A stretch of 24,613 nt of DNA from the NCBI GenBank assembly GCA_000444245.1, contig ATSW01007967.1, positions 1 through 24,613 of the forward strand, written 5' to 3'. The notes beneath the pieces are model-generated. The model did not search any database. It had not been told where the DNA came from and was given only the letters and a program-made list of their open reading frames with translations. Numbering within the stretch: the stretch's first letter is position 1; every line of letters starts with the position of its first letter. The DNA is from Botryllus schlosseri. Lineage: Eukaryota > Chordata > Ascidiacea > Stolidobranchia > Styelidae. Of the stretch, positions 10,344 through 20,135 are shown one piece after another. The translations under genes and the position numbers were made by a program.

Positions 10344-10440
10344 GGTATTATTTCCAGCAATATTCGGATTATTAGGCAAAACTGTTCACCAGGCTTCAGT
10401 AGAATGTGTTAAATGTCTCGAAGCCAGCACGCGTAGGTAT
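10344..10440 (-). promoter_or_regulatory. Upstream flank of the second intact MFS gene, duplicated at 23281-23380
   Basis: About 95 bp 5' of the ATG is shared, at roughly 80 percent by eye, with the flank of the gene fragment near 23281-23380. The shared block includes GTAGAATGTGTT and CCAGGCT. It probably contains 5' UTR and perhaps proximal promoter. The plus strand has TATAAAA at about 10437, but this is the wrong orientation for a TATA box of this gene. Confidence 0.4.
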
Positions 10441-10757
10441 AAAATAGGCCCTCGTTAAAATGCAAAACCGATTGAACAATGCATTGCGAGGCTCAGTAAT
10501 TACATCAACTACTACATTTGAACAATTCTGTATTTCCGTTCTACCTATTAGTATGTCTCGACTAGTAAAATTCTTATGCAGGCTAAGTATCAAATTGTCG
10601 GTTCAGATATAGTAACCGCCCATACCAATGCCGTGGCCTAATGAGAACATTATATTGTAGGAGAGAAGTGTTTCACCTTGTATTGATCAGTGATGTGAAT
10701 GACGGCTGTAAATGACGATGCAAAATAGGGGTATGTAATGAAATTGGTGCTATAGAG
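10441..10757. other. Unassigned spacer
   Basis: No gene or complete repeat was recognised between the MFS upstream flank and a hAT-like end at 10758. Confidence 0.35.
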
Positions 10758-10789
10758 CAGTCGTTCTCAACCGCCGGCCTCAACCGCCG
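10758..10789 (+). mobile_element. Tiny hAT-terminus remnant
   Basis: CAGTCGTTCTCAACCGCCGG resembles a hAT end (CAGTGGTTCTCAACC) and is followed by a second CTCAACCGCCGG. CTATAGAG lies on the left and TCTATAGA on the right. It may be a nearly complete deletion product, or the clipped left end of the foldback repeat insertion. Confidence 0.35.
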
Positions 10790-11232
10790 GTCTATAGAAA
10801 CGATGTTCGCCAAATTTGGCTCCATTCCAACCAGTGGAAGCGGAGTTATTGCCGTGGAACAATTTGGATTATCAATAATATGGTATTTACGGTAACCAAT
10901 TCTTTAATTATTTATTACTGACACCGTAATTACTATTTTGTTTAAATCCAAATTTTTCGACGCAGGAACTACGCTTCCACTGGTTGGAATTGAGCCAAGT
11001 TTGATGAACATCGTTTCTATAGACAACCTAACACTTTCATGGGGTGAACAGAAAATTTTCAAATTTTTTGTTATTTATTTTCATATAATAAATAGAAACT
11101 TTCTTCTCCTGTAACAACGCGGCTACTCGTTGGAATTGAACCAAATTTTGTGTGTAGGCTTAAATTAGGTAACCTAACAATTTTATCAAGTAGCCAGCAC
11201 AATTTGAGAAAAAAGTCATTTTCGAAGACCCC
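10790..11232 (+). repeat. Foldback repeat, copy B
   Basis: Inverted relative to copy A (6778-7198). Hairpin: left arm 10790-10893, loop 10894-10921, right arm 10922-11024; the arms are near-complementary over about 103 bp. The outer part continues rightwards from 11025 to about 11232 and contains GTTAGGTTACC in reverse and TTGGAATTGAACCAAATTTT. The left outer arm is missing. Thus both copies are clipped on the sides that face each other and intact on the sides that face outwards. Confidence 0.75.
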
Positions 11233-13476
11233 CCTATTGCACACCCCTACACTAGTTCATCCCAACGGTCTTCGACCATGTTTTCCAGGAAAAAAAAACA
11301 GTCGGGCAAATGCTATCATGAATTTTCATGATAAAGCCAGATTTTTTACTTGTCTCGCTTATTGGATACAGTACCCAGCACAGTAACCTAGGATATGTAA
11401 AACTATCGCACGGATTTCCGCAATAAATTCAACAACTATTACATACGTATTAACAGATAACTCTGGCATTGTGTCGACCCGAAAATATACCCTTTGCGTT
11501 CCATACTAAAACAACCCTTGAAGGGGTAAACATTTGCGTTGCAGTGACTTGCGGGTGTGAGACTGTAAGGACGGTATTTATTACTATCCTCGTGTCTCGC
11601 GCTAATCGAACGGTAATTTAGAAAATAAGATGATTGCTAAGCCCGCGAAAGATAGCAGAAAGTCAACTTGACGTCATTTTCCAGCCGGCCGTAGGCTCAG
11701 ATGGGCTGATATACGCCACGACACCGGCTTCCAATCCGGGCTTCTCGTTAAGTAATAATTATAGTGCGAAGCTATTAATTCACTACGGATTGTGGGAGCT
11801 ACGATTAGTGGCGCGTCGTAAGTTAAGCAAATTTTTACAATTGCGTCGCAACTACAAAAGCTACGCTCTTGAATTTCCTATTGGGTTTACTTGAATTGTC
11901 CCAAGTTAGTAAAATTAACAATAATCCGCGATTTTCATTCGCACAGAATCCAGATTTTCATTCGCACTGGTGCGAACCGTCACACAGATCACTGGCGTAT
12001 ATTATCAAAGGCATTTAACGTGACGGGTAAGTATACGTGTATTATGTAAGGGCCTCTACGAGGGAGATGCAATATTTGTCAAATCATACGCACTGTTCCC
12101 TCCGGGCTACGCGCGCGAAGGATTGCGTATTTGCGGAATTGGGTGTGCAAAAGCTTGTGCCGCGCAAAAAATAGGTGATGATTATCTATTTCGCAGAAAA
12201 GCGTATTGATGCTAGATCAAACTCACGTATTACATGCATAACGTTGGATCATATTGTCAAATGTTGAGGCAATACCATATTTTCGGTAGCGCAAATTATA
12301 AAATTAGTGGCCACTAAGCAGGCTGGCGATAAAACCTCACCACTACCGCACTACAACTGCTTGCGAACTAGACAAAAAAAAATAAGTGCGGGTTTCAATT
12401 AACATGGTTATGTACAGTTGTGTGGTCCTATAACTACTGCTTCAGTTATAAATGAACAATTGCAATAGTAATTGCGGGGCCGCACTGGTATGTATGTAAA
12501 CCTTGCAAATTGACTAAGAAACCAGAGAGCTCGCCCACAAGTGACCTCAATAATCACCACTGGGGTCTCTCGAGTGTTATCTTATATCTTATTACCACGT
12601 TATATTTAAAGTGCAGTACGTCTCATATTATTCTCTTGAAATGCGGTAATTAGGTGCCGATTATTACAGGAAAAATAAAAGAAGCAATTAGATTCTTACG
12701 TCTTGAAAAAGTGCACATCCTTCGTATTCTTAGCCTCCCAAAGGGTCGTACGGGGATTGTTGTATTTACATATTGACCGGGGCTTACGATATTAGTGGAA
12801 AAATGAAGTGTTGGAGAGGGCATTTAGGATTTGCTGTTGTCGGTCTCAGCAAATGAGTAAACAGTTGTATGAGAAAGAATTTCTGATTTTTTCCCAATAT
12901 GTACTAATGAATATCGTAGGCCCCGCATCGACTCATGGAGAATCTGAGGTAACGTTTATTATACTCGAAGCAATAATTTGGTAATGGAAACCCCGGGAAA
13001 CGTACTCCAAAGTGATGGAGGTAACGACAAAGACACCATATGAAATAACTGGTTTGAAGCGGCAAATAAAATGGCGTTGCGTGTTACACACGATCAGTAG
13101 TTATTGCAATGAAAGGTTGCGTAAGAATGATATTGTAAACAGAGGCGTGGTTGATGAGCCCGATGCGTGTTTCCGGCGCGCTGTAACTGTGAAGAGTAGC
13201 TCTCGAGCGTTAAAAAAACCGTTTCCTGTCCCGGATTAACGGGAACTATTGATAAGAACGAGATGGCGAAACAATAAAGAAACAACCTCACGGCGTATCT
13301 TTCACGCTAGGTACAATTTCATGAAGGCCGCTAAAATACGAAATTGTTTTAATTTATCCTTTTCAGGTGGTCCGAAGAAAATATACAACTTACAACGAGA
13401 ACCGCAACTGAGAACGAATTAGACGACTTTTTTGATTTCATTATATGAGGACGCTAGTACTCAATATCCGTCACCA
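11233..13476. other. Long gene-free stretch
   Basis: About 2.2 kb with no convincing gene on either strand; the longest frames are under 90 codons and lack an ATG or protein-like composition. A 15-bp direct repeat, GATTTTCATTCGCAC, occurs at 11930-11944 and 11953-11967. A palindromic CRE octamer TGACGTCA lies at 11669-11676. A polypyrimidine tract ending CCTTTTCAG near 13366 resembles a splice acceptor, but no matching exon is supported. Confidence 0.4.
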
Positions 13477-13484
13477 CGTACCAG

Positions 13485-14272
13485 CAGTGATAAGCGGAAA
13501 GTGCTTTTCGAGAATCCGAATCCCTCCGACAACTTTAGTCTCTGAGGAAATCTCCCTCCGACTCCGAAGAGCTCAATCCCTGACTCCGAGATAATCCGAA
13601 GAATCTTTTCAAGTATCCGAAACATCCATATCGGTAGAGGTAGGCTATTCAATAACATTGTCGAGAAATCCCAAATGTACAGCTCCGCAGAGAATAGTTC
13701 TGCACTAGAATATCACTACCGTAGTTGTATCTCTGAAACAGAACGAAATAATAATGAATCGAAAATTGTACTGGCAAGCATAGGAAGGACCTAGCAAGGG
13801 TAGCACACAGAGAGAACACCGCTAACTTGAAGCAGTGTAAATGAAGTTCATCTCCGTTGGGAGGTATTGCATCTAAGACCGAAGGTAAATGACAAAAAAA
13901 CAGTGACAAACCATAGGCAATATTAGAACAGCAATACAAATCACAGATATTATTAGAACAACAATGCAAATCACAGAAATTATTAGAACAGCAATGACTA
14001 ATCACAGATACTATTATAACAGCAGATGCCGGATTTTTATTCACTTGGATCCTTGGCGAACATTTTTGCATGTTACCCGTCTACAAGCTGTCAACTGTCT
14101 GTGTTTTGGTTTGGAATGAATAGTCACTTCTGGTCAGAGCTATCCAAAGATATCCGAGGCAAAAATTACAACACTCCGAAAAATATCTGTATTAATCTTC
14201 GACTCCGCTCCGAATGTCACAAAATCGGCAAAAATCGAAATGCTATCCAAGTCCCTCGGATGCTCATCACTG
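13485..14272. mobile_element. hAT-like non-autonomous element, 788 bp, with perfect 8-bp target duplication
   Basis: The left end is CAGTGATAAGC and the right end, read inward, is CAGTGATGAGC. The flanks are the identical 8-mer CGTACCAG at 13477-13484 and 14273-14280. Subterminal sequence is rich in CTCCGAC and ATCCGAA words on both sides (13510-13625 and 14195-14260), a common transposase-binding style. The frame at minus 13649-14071 inside it contains the translation of a tandem repeat, not a transposase. The perfect duplication suggests this is one of the younger insertions here. Confidence 0.8.
13921..14024. repeat. Tandem repeat, period 30, about 3.5 copies
   Basis: Units start at 13921, 13951, 13981 and 14012 (last partial), each beginning TATTAGAACA and ending in ATCACAGA plus a few bases. 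It lies inside the hAT-like element at 13485-14272. Confidence 0.85.
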
Positions 14273-14280
14273 CGTACCAG

Positions 14281-15088
14281 TAACTTGATTTTCGCTTCGC
14301 AACGATTGCTCCTAAAATAGCTCTTGCGCACCATTAGTGGTGCGCGCAAAACAGTCTCAGAAGCACTAGTATGGGAACATTATTCGACCTGACCACATAT
14401 CCGAGTAATGGCGTAAGGATGTATACAGTTGTAGATGAAAGACCCATGAGCTGGCTATGCCTCGGTGTAATGTAAAAGAACGATTTGGTAACAAATACGA
14501 CACCATTTTGCAAACTACAACTCTTGTTTCGGGCAATCGCGGAGCGACAGCGCCTGCTACCGGCCAAAGGTATTAAACCCGAGATTCCCTAGTGAGTATA
14601 TGAAGACTGAGGAGTGGCCACCTTTCTGGCTAAAAAGGGGCCACTTGTGGTTTTCTGAACCATCGCCTCAGCCATTAGACCTGTCTAACTAGTCACCAAG
14701 ACCAATTAGGGTTCAGGTATGCTTAAGTCGTGCACAGTGTGTACAGCGTTTATACCGGTAATTGGGTCATGGAAACCGAAGGATTAGGTGCTTGATTTTA
14801 ATTTGGGTACGATTTACGTCTTACAATTTGGTCCGATTTGATCGGATTCGGTGTCCTTTGAAATAATTGTGGCTACTATCTAAACTGGTCATGAATGGGG
14901 TTGGTCACAATGATTCGTGTACTTGAGTCTGAGACGAATGTTAACTTTACTGATTTGAGTCGAGTAGTGAATGACGATTTTTTCAGGTACTGAAATTATA
15001 CTCTTCTCAACACTAGAGGTTGATTTATCAACAAGAATTATAGATTCTATACTAATCTTCACTGTTCAATCCTTGAAACTTTGACTGG
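14281..15088. other. Gene-free stretch with a small hairpin
   Basis: No gene recognised. A short hairpin occurs at 14326-14345 with arms GCGCACCA and TGGTGCGC and loop TTAG. Other frames are short. Confidence 0.35.
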
Positions 15089-15930
15089 CCGTATAGTATA
15101 GGGTTGCCATACGTCCGGAATTTCCCGGACATGTCCGGAATTTCACTGAAAAATCTGCGTCCGGGAGGAATTTCTAAAATATGCCTAAATGTCCGGAATT
15201 TTGAAGGCNTGAAGNAGGCTCAAAANTTTTTCGTAAATCANCATAAACAATATTATTTTCAAGCNGATTTATGCTATTCAAAATTGTTCTTCGCGCCGCG
15301 CGCGAGTTAATGCAACGTATAATGATATTAGTATGGGCATCAGGCACCACACTCGCCAAAAATACAATCTAAATAAATATAAATAACCATCATTTACTGA
15401 AATAAGTCTGAACATATTCGCAATTATAAGCTAACGGTAGCCTATATTTCTAGAGTTGGTTGAGGCCGATTGGATGCTTCAGTAACAGACANTGGTTCCA
15501 AATCTTGGGGTCGTTCGTCTTCATATGGGGATCGCGATGATGTTGGACGTAATCAGCTTCCTAGGCCGTGAGTAAGTTTGGGCAAGCTGAATTATTTTAG
15601 TAACCAGCTTATCAAGTTTTGAGCTTTGCCACGGAACATTTTCAAGTGGGAAATGAGGTCGCGACCATAAAAGGCTGGAAATCACCGGATGTGCAACCTA
15701 CTGGTGCATTTTATAGTAGCCTAATATATCGAAGAATCAATATTATTGACAGAATTCATACATAAAATTTAACAGCCAAATGCATATAGCAAGTGCCCAA
15801 AAAGTTATATCGACTACCCTATGGTGGGCCTAAGATCAGTGCTTTTTTGGGCGGAAGGGGGCAGAAAAAATGTTGTTTCCGGCCTGATTAAAACACATAA
15901 ACAGATAGCCGCACCGGCCTAACAGTACAG

Positions 15931-16140
15931 CAGGGCTGTCAAACACAATCCTGACAGGCCAGACACGGCACGCCAGATGATTTCATCCGGCCCGTGGAGG
16001 AATCTATTGCAGACCCTGGCAAGTAGCAATCACCAGAGCTCACCTTTGTTCCACTCCATTCCTGTGTAGTGTATACAGTCGATGGGCAATGCTTTGCTAG
16101 TGTGACGTCATATTGACCGTCAATGTGGTGCACCTAATTT
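15931..16140 (+). mobile_element. hAT fragment nested in the TAGGGTT element
   Basis: CAGGGCTGTCAAACACAATC is close to a common animal hAT end (CAGGGGTGTCAAACTCA), and GGCACGCCAGATGATTTCA with CCGGCCCGTGG follows, as in hAT interiors. The phrase CACGGCACGCCARATGATTT recurs at 16738, so a related relic lies to the right. Right limit approximate. Confidence 0.45.
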
Positions 16141-16187
16141 TAGAATACGCTAGTGGGCGCTAAAGAGTGTCCGGAATTTGCTTCACG

Positions 16188-16220
16188 AAAATATGGTACT
16201 ATACTATAGTACCATATTTT
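16188..16220. repeat. Perfect 33-bp palindrome (16-bp arms, 1-nt centre)
   Basis: Arms AAAATATGGTACTATA and its exact reverse complement are separated by one C. The right arm leads into sequence related to the inner side of the terminus at 17490 (ACCATATTTTGGAATCGGG), so the palindrome looks like two transposon ends abutting head to head. Confidence 0.85.
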
Positions 16221-16350
16221 GGAATCGGGAAAGGATGACACTTTTTTAAAATTTTCAAACCCAGAGTTCCGGAGAAAAATCTTGAGAGAATGGTAAATTT
16301 TTCTCACTTCGTGGTCGGTTGACTAAAATAAAGGTCATATTTCCAGCTCA
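16205..16350 (+). mobile_element. Partial TAGGGTT-type element, left-end copy
   Basis: ACCATATTTTGGAATCGGG followed by GTTGACTAAAATAAA matches 17345-17490 in reverse over about 145 bp with scattered differences. It is an inverted relative of that element, nested in the element ending at 16517. Confidence 0.65.
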
Positions 16351-16527
16351 GCTCCCGAAATGCCCGCCGGAGCTTTACTTCGGTGCTGATTTACGGTATC
16401 TCACTCCAATTTTATAGTAAATTTGACAAGGAAAAAATCTCTCAAAAAGAAGGACATCTGGGCGTCCTCGGAGGACATTTTAAAAAACCTGAAAAGGGAG
16501 GACGTATGGTAACCCTACCGTATAGTA

Positions 16528-17344
16528 GGCTAGAATACCTACGTACGGAGTTAGTATTATCGCTAACGAACTAACGTTTTTTGCATGAGCTCTTATGGGT
16601 GCGGTGGCATGCCGTATGGAAAACCCGTGATGGCAAGTCGTACTTTCAGACCCCCTATCGCTCACGAGGTGACCCTTTCAGGTATAGGTTGCGGTGGTAT
16701 GTCGTACTTCAGGCGTCGGCACGCGAGATGATTTTTCACGGCACGCCAAATGATTTCACGTAAACAACATATTGAGATCATGTTTTTGCATAAAGTGAAA
16801 CAGAAGTTTTCAAAATTTACAAAGCTCATAGGCGATCCAAAATTATTTCGTAAATTAACATAAAATAGAGTCTGTCGCATGCTGGCCAAAACGTCTGACA
16901 TTGTTTATGTCCACTGTCAAGGCGCCGGAGTGACCAGCACCTAATATTCCAGGGATCACTTGAGCCGCACGTATCAAATGAGACCTGCCGAGGAAAATAA
17001 TGAGCCCGTGTCAAAATTTGTGATCGTGTTCGGCTCTCGGAAGTAGATATTCTTTCAATTTCGTCTGTTGTGCAAGCGATTCCAATATATCTGAAGCAAC
17101 GACAATCTTCACTGCTTTAGCATGACTTTTGCAGACAAATCTAGTGTCACACCAACTCTAATCTGACACCAAAACGCGACCAATAATAAACAATGACTGG
17201 CGCAATGGGTGCCGAACGGCTGCAGAAAAACTGATGGTGGTATTCCTTGCTTGAAACGATAAGTATTATGAAATTGAATGTTTGGCACGCAAAGCGATAT
17301 TAATTTGAGATTTTTTTGACATTTTGGCACGCTCCACAAAAAAG
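16528..17344. other. hAT debris, no gene
   Basis: Contains CACGGCACGCCAAATGATTT (16738 onward), a near repeat of 15963-15982, and near 17326-17350 the phrase GGCACGCTCCACAAAAAAGG leading to TTGCC, the reverse of a common hAT end (GGCAACCTTTTTTGTG). Also at 16832 is AAAATTATTTCGTAAATTAA, nearly the same as 162-181 in the relic at the left edge of the window. No intact frame. Confidence 0.4.
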
Positions 17345-17490
17345 GTTGCCGGTTGTCGTATTTTCATGAATTTATTTTAGTCAATCAACCACAAAGTCGG
17401 GAAAACTTTACCATTTTTACTCCAGTATTCGGAGTTTGAAAATTTTGAAAAAGTGCCCTCCTTTCCCGATTCCAAAATATGGTAACCCTA
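17345..17490 (-). mobile_element. TAGGGTT-type element, right-end copy
   Basis: Read on the minus strand it begins TAGGGTTACCATATTTTGG at 17490 and matches 16205-16350. Flanking sequence to the right is CCTATAGG. The opposite terminus is not identified. Confidence 0.6.
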
Positions 17491-17580
17491 CCTATAGGCC
17501 CAGGTAGTGTCTGATTTCATAGACTACTCGAAGTCGTTTCAACACCTTCCTATCTTTTCATTGTAAAGCAATCTTGTGGT

Positions 17581-17806
17581 TTGTTAGTTTGTTTGAGGTA
17601 TGCATGGTGTTTGTGGTTTCTATGGTCATTTACACCAGGCCAATTTCTTCATTTTTATTCCGTAGCTGCCGACTTGTAGCACGGCCCATTTCTAGGCTTT
17701 TATAAGACACCGTTTACGAGGATGATATGGCTAGTAGGAGCCTAGATAAACCTTCAACTCGAACCCGCAACCCACTGTGGATTATACCACTACGCTATCT
17801 CGCCAC
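17581..17806 (-). repeat. tRNA-derived SINE, copy 1 (internally deleted)
   Basis: On the minus strand it starts with a tRNA-like head: box A TAGCGTAGTGG (17787-17797) and box B near GGGTTCGAGTT (17756-17766). The tail (left side) includes CATGGTGTTTGTGG. Flanks are a 13-bp target duplication with one mismatch: GCAATCTTGTGGT (17568-17580) and GCAAGCTTGTGGT (17807-17819). Compared with copy 2 it lacks about 40 bp just after box B. Confidence 0.85.
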
Positions 17807-17819
17807 GCAAGCTTGTGGT

Positions 17820-18023
17820 GTATAGATCTGATAAAATTATTGATAATATACCGAACTGAACTGAAATGAAATGTGACGCAGCAAGTTGTCTGCTTCATCA
17901 ACTGCTACTAAAAGCAAGTATTACGTTAAATAACAATCAAGTATTATAAATCAGGGAATATCGAAATCATGTAAACTTAGTAGCATCAAACCAACGCATC
18001 ACTTCGATATTGATTCCCTACAA
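17820..18023. other. 3' flank of the large MFS pseudogene
   Basis: No AATAAA in minus orientation is seen at the 40-nt spacing found in both intact copies, in keeping with pseudogene status. Confidence 0.35.
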
Positions 18024-19345
18024 CTATTCTGGATCTCGCAAATATGACCAAAGAAATATGTAAGTCAAAATACAGATGAGCAAAGACGGAAGCGGGAAAG
18101 GTACGGCAACACCGGAGTTGTAATTTTCTATAAGCAAACGCATTGAAGTCGAATTTGTTAAGACCTGTATACTGATTATTATTGTGGGTAAGCTATAAGC
18201 CATTACACGCATAGATGGGGGTAGACGTGAAATGGTTGCGACGAGACGGTGTGACGCGCATACCAACAGCATAATATCTCGAGTAGACCACAGCACTAAG
18301 AATGACGTAAAAACTCCAATTGTAGTATGAAAGAAAAAGCACACCGAGAAAGTTACAATAGTGAGACTCGAGAACGCGCATGTGATGATGAATGTCAGTC
18401 TGGGTCTGGAAATTCGATGTAAGATCAGACCTCCTATGGGTCCGAAAAATGAGGCAAGCAACACGCCCACGATGTACACAATTCCAACAGTCTGATCTCC
18501 TAGGTTTTGAAACTCGGCCAGTATCAATGACGTAACAGGTATCGTACCTAACGGTCGCTCTGACGTTTAGCTCTCTTCTGCAACTGTACGATGATTTTTC
18601 TGCGACAACGCCGACAAGAGGCGTGCTTTCATTCGTCGAGTCTGTTCGCCCTTCGCCACAAAATGGAGGAGTGTCCGTTACGTAAAGCTTGAATAGGATG
18701 GCGCACGCTACGATGTTAGAGCAAGGCCCGCGAATACGATTGCGTAAGCAAATCAGTATCTTTGGTCGAGATCAAGTACTTTATCCGGGTTGTGGACAAT
18801 CTGCTGAAACTCAGCTGCAGTGTGTACGAGAATCCTGTCGCTCCGGTAGAGATGACGTTTGCTAGAATACTAGAAATCCGCCTCGCCACCCAGGTGAAAA
18901 CGTTCGATGTGCCGCTCTCTTTTGCCGGAAACCAATTGCACGACACCACTTGTCCAATCGGCAGAAAAATGCCGAACGCAAAACCGAACGAAATTGTTCC
19001 GACCAGTAAAAATCCGTTGGTTTTCGTGACCACGCCGATGATGATAAAAATGGCCGCGACCACATTAAGTACAGATGCAAACACGACGATCTGTTTCAGT
19101 GTCATCCATTCCCGGTCATGCAAACAAGCAATGCGCTTCCCGCTCTCCCGATGACGCTGATAGTAGCAGACAAATCTACCAATATAGGAGTGATTTGAAA
19201 ATACACTGTCGTCAAATCGTTAATGAACGAGAAGAACGTAAAGCTAAATGTATCCAATACCATGACGCAGCAGACTAATAACAGAATAGCCCATCGTTGG
19301 GGGTTTTCAGGTACCGCTTCCCTTGCAACTCGAACGTGTCATGAT
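18024..19345 (-). pseudogene. MFS transporter pseudogene, nearly full length (copy 4)
   Basis: Order of homology matches the intact genes. From 19340 down, the N-terminus reads FELQGKRYL, then after a shift near 19303 the frame gives RWAILLLVCC and FFSFINDLTT (helix 1 and beyond). Another shift near 19127 moves to the frame of 18716-19123, with NWFPAKESG and ARRISSILA (helices 3-5). Helix 6 and the central loop are scrambled; helix 7 is deleted at about 18565-18572. From 18527 the frame is good again through IGGLILHRISRPR and ends LWSYLRD followed by PE and a TAG stop at 18024. There are at least three frame changes, one deletion of about 60 bp, and a MITE at 19346 that cuts off the start. 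It is a different lineage from copies 1 and 3, about equally related to both. Confidence 0.9.
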
Positions 19346-19785
19346 TAGGTTTGCATTTAAAACAAACATGTATAAAATAAGGCCCTTATTAAAAACATGT
19401 TTTATATTGTTTCTTATGTTTTCTTAAATCAATGACGTCACGAATGTTCAATTGTGACGTCATAGTGGATTGACATTGACAATTGAAAATATAGGGTAAA
19501 AATAGCTCTTTTGACGAAATATATGTACTATTGCTGTTGAACCGACTATATTTTAAGGGTTGCAACCATCCCATATCGATATACGTCGGTTATATATCGG
19601 GTGTTAACTGTCAGTAGGCTCATAAAACATGTTGTTTGTAAATTATTTACACAATTATGGCATAATTTTACTACTTAAAAAAGCACAATTTTGTTTTGTT
19701 AAAAAAGGCCCTTTTTTCAAACACTGTTTAAAACATGTTTTAAGCAAAGTGATTTAAAACACTGTTTGTTTTAAATGCAACCCTA
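19346..19785. mobile_element. hAT-like MITE with TAGGGTTGCATTTAAAAC ends, 440 bp
   Basis: The left end TAGGTTTGCATTTAAAACAA and the inward right end TAGGGTTGCATTTAAAACAA differ at one base in about 23. Flanks GTCATGAT (19338-19345) and GTCATATC (19786-19793) share their first five bases, a weak 8-bp duplication. Both halves carry AACATGTTTTA and AAGGCCCTT words. Two TGACGTCA octamers lie at 19433-19440 and 19455-19462. It interrupts the N-terminus of MFS copy 4. A related single end is at 7897. Confidence 0.75.
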
Positions 19786-19793
19786 GTCATATC

Positions 19794-20135
19794 TTCAGAT
19801 GCTAACGCGTTGTCTGCTTTTATCAGTTTCTCCTGTTCTCACTCCATCGTATGTAGTTTCAAGTACTAAATTTACCTTTTCGGATAAAGGATATTTCAGA
19901 TGAATGATGTTGAAAATGTTCTTATTTCCTGTCATGCCAATCACCCTGGACTATGTACAATGCCATGATAACGGATTATATTATTTCATTACAACGCTAT
20001 GTATTTATTACAATTGTAAGTGGCGCACCATTCAATATACACAACTTAACACATTTATTTCAAACTTAGGGTCATTTCTAGACGATTGACTTCACGAGGG
20101 GATATCAGAACTGAATTTCGGGTCAATTCAAGTCA
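19794..20135. other. Spacer with one weak ATG-started frame
   Basis: The plus-strand frame 19904-20089 encodes 61 residues from an ATG, with a hydrophobic first half; composition alone does not make it a gene. It contains an internal GTAAGT near 20020. Nothing else was recognised. Confidence 0.3.

Larger units (their letters stand above)
15099..16517. mobile_element. DNA transposon with TAGGGTTRCCATACGTCC ends and 10-bp direct flanks
   Basis: The left end TAGGGTTGCCATACGTCC and the right end, read inward, TAGGGTTACCATACGTCC are inverted with one mismatch over 18 bp. The identical decamer CCGTATAGTA directly flanks both sides (15089-15098 and 16518-16527). Just inside the left end, GTCCGGAATTT is repeated three times; inside the right end is GGAGGACAT. 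Ten bp exceeds the usual 8 for hAT, so superfamily is uncertain (hAT or a Mutator-like type). Interior material includes another hAT-like end at 15931 and part of a second TAGGGTT-type element from 16205. Isolated Ns occur at 15209-15265 and 15492. No transposase seen. Confidence 0.75.

Noticed and set aside
10344-10379. Longer N-terminus for the second MFS gene (12 extra residues)
   Set aside because: The extension starts at TTG, not ATG, in a eukaryotic setting, and the matching stretch in the young duplicate is not conserved as protein.
10437-10443. TATAAAA as the TATA box of the second MFS gene
   Set aside because: It is on the plus strand while the gene is on the minus strand, and the duplicate at 23370 does not keep it.
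13353-13375. Splice acceptor-like tract CCTTTTCAG with a possible exon to its right
   Set aside because: No open frame with a matching donor or upstream exon was found, so a single acceptor-like string is not enough.
13921-14024. Period-30 repeat as a CRISPR array
   Set aside because: Units are contiguous with no spacers and drift in sequence; this is a plain tandem repeat in a eukaryotic transposon.
13649-14071. Minus-strand frame of 140 residues as a cysteine-rich protein
   Set aside because: Its repeated CCSNN-type words are just the translation of the 30-bp tandem repeat inside a non-autonomous transposon.
14326-14345. Hairpin GCGCACCA-TTAG-TGGTGCGC as a terminator or small RNA
   Set aside because: Eight-bp arms of this kind arise by chance at this scale, and no gene or repeat copy is attached to it.
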